DNA from: an uncultured Prevotellaceae bacterium | Lineage (GTDB): Bacteria > Bacteroidota > Bacteroidia > Bacteroidales > Muribaculaceae | DNA: 6,128 nt | Assembly (NCBI GenBank): GCA_946055125.1 | Contig: CAMGFF010000146.1 | Coordinates: forward strand, 1-6,128 | Direction: 5' to 3' | In this document: positions 1 through 5,368 of the stretch, one piece after another | Position numbering within the stretch: position 1 is the stretch's first letter | Layout: each line of letters begins with the position of its first letter | Translations under genes and position numbers: made by a program | The notes under the pieces: generated by a model | Told to the model about the DNA's origin: nothing | The model's database searches: none | The model's input: only the letters and a program-made list of their open reading frames with translations

Positions 1-734
1 CCTTTTTCCTCGGCTGCATCCAGGCTGTTCTTCAGGTCACGGTAGTTCTTCAGGCTGTCCTCGTATTCCCTCAGTTCGGTGGGGGTGAATCGTGCAATCT
101 CGGCAACCTGAAAGAGGCGGTCGAAAATCTTGTCGCGAAGCGCTGCGGGACGCGCGGTGAGCGTGGCGAGGTTCTTCAGGGCATATAGCCACTTGTCGTA
201 GAGCGAGACGAGCTCATCTTCGTTCTTGCTGAACTTTGTCACCTCAACATATATGAACTCCAGCTTGTTGTAGAACACCAGGTTGGTTGCGGTGTCGCAC
301 AGCTGTACATGGTGGCTTATCTCGTTGCCGTCGAAAGCCGCCTCTTTCATGTCGTAGTTGACCAGGGCAATGGAATATATGGGGTTGAGCCGGTAGTCCC
401 AGGCTCCCACCTTGGGGGCCTGCTCACGAATGGGGAATGTGGAATAAAACAGCGTGCGGTCCTTCAGGTACTTCTGGGAGGCGTTCTGCATCTCCACAAT
501 GAATTTCTCGCCATCAACGCTCTCGCAGTATACGTCGAAGATCGCCTTCCGCTCGGTGAACAGGTCGCCCACATGCTCGGAGTTGTTGTATTTCAGGTCC
601 TTGACGACCTTGTGCCCGTCAAACAGGCTGTTGAGGAAGTTGATCAGCAGATCCTTGTTTGGGGCCGTTCCGAAAATTCGCTTGAACCCGAAGTCGGTTA
701 GCAAACTGATGTATCTGTCTTCTGTCGCTGCCAT
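1..734 (-). CDS. Rpn-family PD-(D/E)XK nuclease / putative transposase, 3' end outside window
   Basis: This frame runs open from an ATG at 734 to the window edge, giving 244 residues of an incomplete protein. The N-terminus has the family hallmark LLTDFGFKRIFG (residues 11-22), followed by a PD-(D/E)XK core: FDVYCES with Asp67, then FIVEMQ with Glu81 and Gln83, the D...ExQ form typical of the Rpn / PDDEXK_2 group. A segment NKLEFIYVEVTKF (156-168) and a charged, probably helical tail (from about 215) follow, as in full-length relatives. Known Rpn proteins are Mg-dependent DNA endonucleases that promote RecA-independent recombination; many Bacteroidota copies are annotated as transposases without proof of transposition. 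The start is well fixed: an in-frame TAA lies at 750-752 and no other ATG falls between. A promoter-like -7 motif sits just upstream, so it is probably transcribed separately from the pseudouridine synthase gene 83 bases upstream. The active-site residues seen are intact. Family assignment is firm; biological role is not. Confidence 0.9.
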   Translation of the reverse strand, partial: MAATEDRYISLLTDFGFKRIFGTAPNKDLLINFLNSLFDGHKVVKDLKYNNSEHVGDLFTERKAIFDVYCESVDGEKFIVEMQNASQKYLKDRTLFYSTFPIREQAPKVGAWDYRLNPIYSIALVNYDMKEAAFDGNEISHHVQLCDTATNLVFYNKLEFIYVEVTKFSKNEDELVSLYDKWLYALKNLATLTARPAALRDKIFDRLFQVAEIARFTPTELREYEDSLKNYRDLKNSLDAAEEK

Positions 735-759
735 GGCTACGTCTTTAGTTTATTCTGTG

Positions 760-767
760 CAAATTTA
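760..767 (-). promoter_or_regulatory. Bacteroidota -7 promoter element before the Rpn-family gene
   Basis: On the minus strand this reads TAAATTTG, an exact match to the Bacteroidota -7 consensus TAnnTTTG, 25 bases before the ATG at 734. No clear TTTG -33 box is present at the expected spacing of about 20 bases, so only half of the promoter is supported. Transcription would start near 753, leaving a very short leader. Confidence 0.5.
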
Positions 768-799
768 CATAAAAACCCCGAATTATAAGCCAGTCGAGC

Positions 800-820
800 T
801 AAAGAAATCAAATTTCTTTA
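800..820 (-). terminator. AT-rich perfect hairpin overlapping the pseudouridine synthase stop codon
   Basis: The arms TAAAGAAAT (800-808) and ATTTCTTTA (812-820) are perfect reverse complements around a 3-base loop. The stop codon of the pseudouridine synthase (TAA, 820-818 on the minus strand) is the outer end of one arm. The stem has one G-C pair among nine and no T-run follows directly (a run of five T lies at 775-771), so it would be a weak intrinsic terminator. It could instead be an mRNA 3'-end stabiliser or a protein-binding site upstream of the Rpn-family promoter motif. Confidence 0.35.
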
Positions 821-2461
821 GAGGAAAGGTGAAGGAGCCGTGATTTGCAGCCTCTCGCCTGTGACAGGGTGAGTGACCTCGAGCCACTCGGCGTGGAGAT
901 ACATGCGCTTGGCGGAGTGTGTCTTAGGGGTGTTGTTATAGAGGCGGTCGCCCAGAATAGGCACGCCGATACCCTGAGGATGGGCACAGTGCACCCTTAG
1001 CTGGTGGGTGCGCCCCGTGAGCGGCCACAGTACCACGCGGCATCCTTCTCCCCACTCTCCATTGAAAAGTTTCTCCACTCTCCACTCGGTGATGGCAGGT
1101 TTGCCGTGGGTGAAATCGACCATTTGCTGTGGGCGGTGCTCCACATCGGGGCGCATTGGGAGGCTCACGGTGCCGCCACAGGCTGAGGGGCGGCCGTCGA
1201 GCAGTGCCACATACCGCTTTGCCGTGCCGCGCAGCTCAAATTGCCGCTGCAAGGCACGCTGCACCACCACAGTCTTGGCAAAGAGCACCACGCCCGAGGT
1301 GTCCTGGTCGAGTCGATGCACCACCAGAGCCACTCCGCCGGTGGCCGCCTCTACGAGCTGCTGCAGCGAGGTGGCATCGAGCTTTCCCGGCACGGTGAGC
1401 ATACCGGCGGGCTTGTTCACGGCAATCATGAAGTCGTCGTTGTAGAGAATGTCGAGAGGCTGCGCGATAGCCGCCACCGGCTCAGGCTCCACCTCCAAGC
1501 CTTGCAGCATGAAAGAGAGAATGGGCAGGCACTTGCTGCGGCACGCCGGGTAGAAATGTCCGGCGATGCGCACCTCGCCCTGTGGCGATGCGCCATGCCA
1601 GAACTCGGCCATTGCCACCGGCATCAGGCCATTGGCAAAGGCGTATTGCAGGAGTTTGGGCGCGGCACACTCCCCTGCGCCGCCCGGTGGCAGCTGCTGC
1701 GGAGTATCGGCAAAAATCTCGGTGAGGGTGCGCCGCTCGCCACGGGCATTGAGCATAACGAAATGGTCGAATATAGCACGTTGCAGTGTGGCCGACTGCT
1801 GCTTGCGCTCCTCGCGCAAGGAGGCTATCTCGCGGCGTGTGGCGGCAAGAGCCTCCTCGGCAGCGGCAATTGCCGCGTTGTGGCGCTCCTTGATGCGCCG
1901 CAGCTCGGCTTTCATCCACTGGCTCTCGCGGGTGAGGGCTGCCTCATCGGCATTGCCACGGCGGCGTGCCTCGTCGCGGTGTTCCTTGGCCTCGGCCATA
2001 GCCATGCGGTGAGCCTTGGTGGCTGCCTCGGCATCGCGGCGTGCCTTCTCGGCGCGGCGACATAGCTCTTGGTATTCCTCCGATTGCTCAATGGCGGCTA
2101 TGCGGTGGTTGATGGCGCTGACGAGAGACTCACCTTGGCGGAAGAAGTCGCCAGGCCGCAGCATGTCGAATACCGGTGGCACAAAGCCCGCCTGCAGGTT
2201 GCTGCCACACAGGTTGCCCGAGAATGCGGCAAGAAATCCCAGCCGGCCATTGCGGCAGCGCACCACCAGCACGCCCAGCATTTTGCCGCCACGCAGCTCC
2301 TCGTCCCACTCGGGGTGAGAGGCAATGTGCGCAAGCAGCCGCTGCTGCGCCAGCACAGCCAGTGGGTGAGGGCGGTAGTGGAAAGGATTGGTGAAAAGCC
2401 GTGGCGGCTCTATGTCCGCAGCCTCCTCACCAAATATGTGCAAAACATCATCGGTGCTCAT
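818..2461 (-). CDS. RluA-family RNA pseudouridine synthase, long form with N-terminal extension and coiled coil
   Basis: This 547-residue protein should isomerise uridine to pseudouridine in rRNA or tRNA in the cytoplasm. The catalytic domain occupies about residues 335-547: VNKPAGM (348-354), the signature HRLDQDTSG (382-390) with catalytic Asp385, TGRTHQLRVH (482-491), GDRLY (504-508) and RMYLHA (519-524). That is a complete RluA core. The first 330 residues are an extension: a globular part with GVLVVRCRNGRLGFLAAFSG (63-82), a long Ala/Glu/Arg-rich stretch predicted to be coiled coil (about 120-230), then a conserved-looking block with GECAAPKL (263-270) and FYPACRSKC (303-311). From memory, a roughly 550-residue form of RluA proteins with this extension exists in Bacteroidota and some Gammaproteobacteria; it lacks a recognisable S4 domain. 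The start lies 9 bases after the caspase stop codon, pointing to co-transcription, possibly with translational coupling, as no good ribosome-binding site is visible. The target uridine cannot be read from the sequence. Confidence 0.93.
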   Translation of the reverse strand: MSTDDVLHIFGEEAADIEPPRLFTNPFHYRPHPLAVLAQQRLLAHIASHPEWDEELRGGKMLGVLVVRCRNGRLGFLAAFSGNLCGSNLQAGFVPPVFDMLRPGDFFRQGESLVSAINHRIAAIEQSEEYQELCRRAEKARRDAEAATKAHRMAMAEAKEHRDEARRRGNADEAALTRESQWMKAELRRIKERHNAAIAAAEEALAATRREIASLREERKQQSATLQRAIFDHFVMLNARGERRTLTEIFADTPQQLPPGGAGECAAPKLLQYAFANGLMPVAMAEFWHGASPQGEVRIAGHFYPACRSKCLPILSFMLQGLEVEPEPVAAIAQPLDILYNDDFMIAVNKPAGMLTVPGKLDATSLQQLVEAATGGVALVVHRLDQDTSGVVLFAKTVVVQRALQRQFELRGTAKRYVALLDGRPSACGGTVSLPMRPDVEHRPQQMVDFTHGKPAITEWRVEKLFNGEWGEGCRVVLWPLTGRTHQLRVHCAHPQGIGVPILGDRLYNNTPKTHSAKRMYLHAEWLEVTHPVTGERLQITAPSPFL

Positions 2462-2470
2462 CGTGCGTGG

Positions 2471-4240
2471 CTATTGCAAGGAGCGACTGCGCCACGTGTC
2501 GTCGATTTCTGGCGATGCAATCACTGTGGGTGTCTGCGGCTTGCGGTTTTTAGCCGACTGGCGGCTCACGCTGGTAATTATGAAGTCGCTCAGGTCGCCC
2601 AGTGTCACGTTGCCACCGCTTTGCTGGAGCTTGAGAAGGAGATAGTAGGTGAACATTCCGTGTCGCTTTGCGGTGAAAGGATAGGCGGTCTCGTCGCCGG
2701 TGGCGGCGGTGATTGCCACCACGTTGCCGCTCGGCTCGTCGTCGCGGGGCTTGATTACGGTGCCACGAGCCGACTCAAGCATACCCTCGCCACGCAGCGA
2801 GCCACTGAAGCAGGCATCGAGCAGCACGGTCACTGAGCGCGCGCCCAGGCCACTCAGCTCGGCATAGAGCTTCTCGATGGGGTAGCTGGTGTTGAACTGG
2901 TTGGCGCGAGAATCCACGGGTAGCAAATAGGCATTGCGGCTCGATACGCTCGGCACGCCATGGCCGGCATAGTAGAAGATAACCGAAATGTCGCCCTTAT
3001 AGACACCGGCAATGGTCTTGATGTCGTCGATGGCATCGAGCAAGTCGGCATAGGTGGCATTGGTGTATAGGCGCACGTTGTCGTCGGGGAGTCCCAGCGT
3101 CACGCGGCAGTATTTGGCAAAAGTCTCGGCATCGCGTCGGGCGAAAGTCACGGGAGCCACATATTTGTAGTCTTCATTACCCACGACCACGGCAAAGGTG
3201 TTGTCGTGAGCTGCGGTAGCCCGAGGCAGGTTCACATCCACCGGGTCGAGGTTCTCCTCTACCGAAGCGGGCTGCACCTTGGGCTGCGGTGCTGTGGCTG
3301 CGGTGAGCGAGCACCAGGCAGTGGAGAGCGCGGCGGTGTAATCGTTGGTGAGCGCACGCATGGCGGCAAAGTCGCACAGAGCGGTGAGGTCGGTCGTGCT
3401 AAATGCCGGGGTCTTCACCTTGTTTTTCAGGTTGAACGGCTCGGAGGAGCCTTGGGCGTAGGCATTCAGTGTCATTGTTAGCGAAGTTGCGCCACCCGAT
3501 GTGGCTGTAGCCACGTCGGCCATTACAATCACCTGAGCGCCGCTCTGAGCCACCACATCGGCCTCGTCGGCGGCAGGAGCCTGCTTGCGGCAACGCTCAA
3601 AATCCAGCACCTTGAATCCGCGCTTGGCGAGGCGTGATGCAAGGCACTCGGTGGCAGAGCGCATCAGAGGGTCGGCAGTGAGGGCTCGTTGCCACGAAGA
3701 GTAGCGCGTGTTGTGCTCAATATCGGGCAGCACCATCACCGAGGGCTTTGCGTTGTCGGCCACCATTGCCGGCTGAGGCGCGGGCGATGGCTGAGAGCCG
3801 TAGGTGGGGAGCTTGCTTGTGTCAATGTCGCGCTGCAAGGCCTTGAAGCTGATTGCCACCTCCACAGTGGTGCTAAATTGCCCATTGGAGAGCTTCTGCA
3901 CTTTAGGCTTCTCGGTGAGCACGCGGGCAAACACGCTGTATCGACCCTCGCGGTAGAGTCGCTCGAAGTAGCCGGGCTTGAGCTCACGCGCATTCTCGGC
4001 AAGCAGGGGCTTGCCACCGTTCACGCCCTCAATACCCTCAAAGAGATAGGCATCGAGAGCACTCATTGCGGCATTCTCGGCAGCTTTCTTCTTATCGGCC
4101 GAGTGCCCCGACGAGCGCACCACAAATGCTGAGCTGCGGTTCTCCACCAGCACGGCATCGTGCTCAAAATCGGCATGCTGACCAAGAGCCACCAGGGCAA
4201 CGACAGCCATCAATGCTACAAATGCAAGTTTTCTCATCAT
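2471..4240 (-). CDS. Secreted caspase-family (peptidase C14) protein with two N-terminal accessory modules
   Basis: This 589-residue protein is a predicted exported cysteine protease. It starts with a type I-like signal peptide (Met-Met-Arg-Lys, hydrophobic to about residue 20, no lipobox). Residues about 36-137 form a module with an Ala/Lys-rich helix (SADKKKAAENAAMSALDAYL, 47-66), loosely like LPP20/FlgT N-terminal domains. A Pro/Ala-rich linker (about 145-165) leads to a second module (166-310) resembling CsgG/TolB-N-type folds or DUF6175-like Bacteroidota proteins. After another linker (312-345) the caspase domain begins with FAVVVGNEDY (349-358). It holds the catalytic His427 in YYAGHG and Cys477 in DACFSG, so the dyad is intact. 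Asp475 in DACFSG is the position that in metacaspase-type enzymes favours cleavage after Arg or Lys; this is inference. It sits 23 bases downstream of the CsgG-like gene. The sequence AGGGGAA abuts the first ATG, so translation could start at the second ATG (4237), one residue shorter. The substrate is unknown. Confidence 0.9.
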   Translation of the reverse strand: MMRKLAFVALMAVVALVALGQHADFEHDAVLVENRSSAFVVRSSGHSADKKKAAENAAMSALDAYLFEGIEGVNGGKPLLAENARELKPGYFERLYREGRYSVFARVLTEKPKVQKLSNGQFSTTVEVAISFKALQRDIDTSKLPTYGSQPSPAPQPAMVADNAKPSVMVLPDIEHNTRYSSWQRALTADPLMRSATECLASRLAKRGFKVLDFERCRKQAPAADEADVVAQSGAQVIVMADVATATSGGATSLTMTLNAYAQGSSEPFNLKNKVKTPAFSTTDLTALCDFAAMRALTNDYTAALSTAWCSLTAATAPQPKVQPASVEENLDPVDVNLPRATAAHDNTFAVVVGNEDYKYVAPVTFARRDAETFAKYCRVTLGLPDDNVRLYTNATYADLLDAIDDIKTIAGVYKGDISVIFYYAGHGVPSVSSRNAYLLPVDSRANQFNTSYPIEKLYAELSGLGARSVTVLLDACFSGSLRGEGMLESARGTVIKPRDDEPSGNVVAITAATGDETAYPFTAKRHGMFTYYLLLKLQQSGGNVTLGDLSDFIITSVSRQSAKNRKPQTPTVIASPEIDDTWRSRSLQ

Positions 4241-4263
4241 TTCCCCTGATATTATATTGCGAC

Positions 4264-5109
4264 TTAGAAAATGGAATTATCCACCTTGGTGATGACAGAG
4301 AGCGTCTTTCCCTCGTTGATGGCAGCCTGAATTGCCTTGCCATTCTTGGTGACCTTGCACAGCGATATGTCGCCGGCCTCCACAGCCTCGACCTTCACCT
4401 CGCCAATCACCTTGTTGATTTTGCGCCCGGCAATCTCACGCACCTCGCGCACGTCGAATTTCTGGCCCTTGGTCATGCCAAGGTCGGAGCCAAGGTCGAT
4501 ATACACTTTCTTGGCCTCGTTCTTCTTAGCCTCGGCAACCTCAAGAATGGCGCCCTCCACGGGGAAATAGGTGTTCACGAAGTCGTCGAGATTGAGAGCG
4601 GCATATTTCACGGCCTCCGAGCGTGCGTCGTCGGCCGTGGAGTGGCTGGAGAGAAAGCTCGACGAGGATTCGCGGGTGTCGTTGCAAATCACCTCACCAT
4701 CGGCCACGCTGAACAGCTTAATCTGGAATGTGGCCTTGGCGGTGTACCAGGTGGATTTCTCGGAGCTCTTCTTAGTGGCGGTGAGCGATGCCAAGTGCCC
4801 GGTCATGATATATTTAGCTCCAAGCGTCTTTATCGACTCGATTAGGGCATTCTCCTCGTTGATTGCGCTTTCCTGCATGCGTCGCTTAATCTCGGCACGC
4901 ACCAGCTCGTCGTTGTTCACATCCACTATTTTCAGCCTGCCCATCTTGTTGATGCCATCGACCACGGTGTTGCGCAGCATCTCGGCGTAGTTGCTGCCCA
5001 CGCTCGATGAGTAGCTGAAATCATACACACACAGCACATCTTTCTTAGCCTGCGCCATGACCACCACGGCACAGAGCACGGAGATAAACGACAAAACGAC
5101 TCTTTTCAT
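4264..5109 (-). CDS. Secreted CsgG/FlgT-like envelope protein
   Basis: This 281-residue protein begins with a signal peptide (MKRVVLSFISVLCAVVVMAQ), probably cut after VMA (residue 19) or AQA (21). The core, about 24-182, has the CsgG-type order: strand VLCVYDF (25-31), helix with MLRNTVVDGI (44-53), strand LKIVDVNN (59-66), a charged helix (about 68-95), GAKYIMTGHLASLT (97-110) and a long strand TAKATFQIKLFSVADGEVIC (123-142). The C-terminus (about 184-276) looks like a small beta barrel with DLGSDLGMTKGQKFDV (205-220), reminiscent of the SH3-like end of FlgT. CsgG is an outer-membrane curli secretion pore and FlgT a periplasmic motor-ring protein; this protein lacks a lipobox and a clear pore segment, so a periplasmic scaffold role is more plausible. 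A longer reading from a TTG at 5169 is rejected because that TTG is part of the promoter -7 box. It is the first gene of the three-gene cluster. No Shine-Dalgarno sequence is seen. Confidence 0.78.
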   Translation of the reverse strand: MKRVVLSFISVLCAVVVMAQAKKDVLCVYDFSYSSSVGSNYAEMLRNTVVDGINKMGRLKIVDVNNDELVRAEIKRRMQESAINEENALIESIKTLGAKYIMTGHLASLTATKKSSEKSTWYTAKATFQIKLFSVADGEVICNDTRESSSSFLSSHSTADDARSEAVKYAALNLDDFVNTYFPVEGAILEVAEAKKNEAKKVYIDLGSDLGMTKGQKFDVREVREIAGRKINKVIGEVKVEAVEAGDISLCKVTKNGKAIQAAINEGKTLSVITKVDNSIF

Positions 5110-5166
5110 ACACAATGACTTTATGTGAATTGTTGGGGGAAAATTTTGTTTTTTAATTATTTTTCG

Positions 5167-5198
5167 CAAATATAATGTTTTTCACTTAACTTTCCAAA
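5167..5198 (-). promoter_or_regulatory. Bacteroidota-type promoter of the CsgG-like/caspase/pseudouridine synthase cluster
   Basis: On the minus strand a TTTG box (5198-5195) is followed by a 20-base spacer and TATATTTG (5174-5167). This matches the Bacteroidota sigma factor consensus (TTTG at -33, TAnnTTTG at -7) in both boxes. The expected transcription start is near 5160, giving an AT-rich leader of about 50 bases before the ATG at 5109. It is the only good promoter found ahead of the three closely spaced genes. Confidence 0.8.
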
Positions 5199-5233
5199 TG
5201 ATTTCCTCATTTTTAGCCCTCTTTCTATGATGC

Positions 5234-5243
5234 CGATTAATCG
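5234..5243. promoter_or_regulatory. 10-bp perfect palindrome upstream of the promoter, possible operator
   Basis: CGATTAATCG is perfectly self-complementary and lies 36 bases upstream of the -33 box of the cluster promoter. That position would suit an activator or repressor dimer. A 10-bp palindrome can occur by chance, so this is only a candidate. Confidence 0.25.
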
Positions 5244-5249
5244 TGAGAG

Positions 5250-5266
5250 CCGGCAGTGATTGCCGG
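5250..5266. repeat. Small inverted repeat between pckA terminator and cluster promoter
   Basis: Arms CCGGCA (5250-5255) and TGCCGG (5261-5266) are perfect reverse complements around a 5-base loop. It lies just beyond the T-rich tail of the pckA terminator in the minus direction, so it may be a back-up hairpin for read-through transcripts, or a protein-binding site with the adjacent palindrome. Confidence 0.4.
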
Positions 5267-5276
5267 GGGAAAGGAA

Positions 5277-5312
5277 AAGGCCCGTCGCCTTTGTGTGGGG
5301 GCGACGGGCCTT
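5277..5312 (-). terminator. Strong intrinsic terminator of pckA
   Basis: Arms AAGGCCCGTCGCC (5277-5289) and GGCGACGGGCCTT (5300-5312) form a perfect 13-bp GC-rich stem with a 10-base loop. Reading on the minus strand, the stem is followed by a T-rich run, TTCCTTT, as expected for Rho-independent termination. It lies 56 bases beyond the pckA stop codon and insulates the downstream cluster. Confidence 0.88.
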
Positions 5313-5318
5313 GGTGTT

Positions 5319-5362
5319 ATTGCTCGCGTGCCGGGGACTGAGCCCTGCACGGTGTGTGCAAT
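5319..5362 (-). other. Imperfect long stem in the pckA 3' untranslated region
   Basis: Nested complementary arms are visible: ATTGC (5319-5323) with GCAAT (5358-5362), CGTGC (5327-5331) with GCACG (5347-5351), and GGGG (5333-5336) with CCCT (5343-5346, one G-U pair). Unpaired bases fall at 5324-5326, 5332 and 5352-5357. The structure begins 6 bases after the pckA stop codon and ends 6 bases before the terminator stem. It may protect or regulate the mRNA 3' end; the function is unknown. Confidence 0.4.
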
Positions 5363-5368
5363 GAGAGA

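Noticed and set aside
1..820. Complete insertion sequence around the Rpn-family gene
   Set aside because: The 3' end is outside the window, and no terminal inverted repeat or target-site duplication can be paired here; the 800-820 hairpin alone does not show transposition.
309..843. Plus-strand frames at 309-701 and 454-843
   Set aside because: They are antisense to the Rpn-family gene, which has clear family motifs on the minus strand.
1241..2836. Long open frames on the plus strand (1241-2065 and 2069-2836)
   Set aside because: They lie wholly antisense to the pseudouridine synthase and the 3' end of the caspase gene, both of which have full catalytic motifs. Their translations show no recognisable domain and look like antisense shadows of GC-rich codons.
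5071..5109. Lipoprotein signal (Cys13) in the CsgG-like protein
   Set aside because: The residues before Cys13 are Ser-Val-Leu, which lacks the small residue at -1 needed for a lipobox, and the hydrophobic stretch continues past the Cys to a normal type I cleavage site.
2471..5109. Anti-phage defence system built on a caspase
   Set aside because: Both proteins carry export signals and there is no sensor NTPase, gasdermin, TPR-CHAT partner or other known defence module nearby. The Rpn-family gene appears to have its own promoter and does not overlap the cluster.
5104..5128. Small hairpin (ACAAT/ATTGT) just upstream of the CsgG-like start codon
   Set aside because: Only five A/T-rich base pairs enclose a 12-base loop, too weak to claim translational control.
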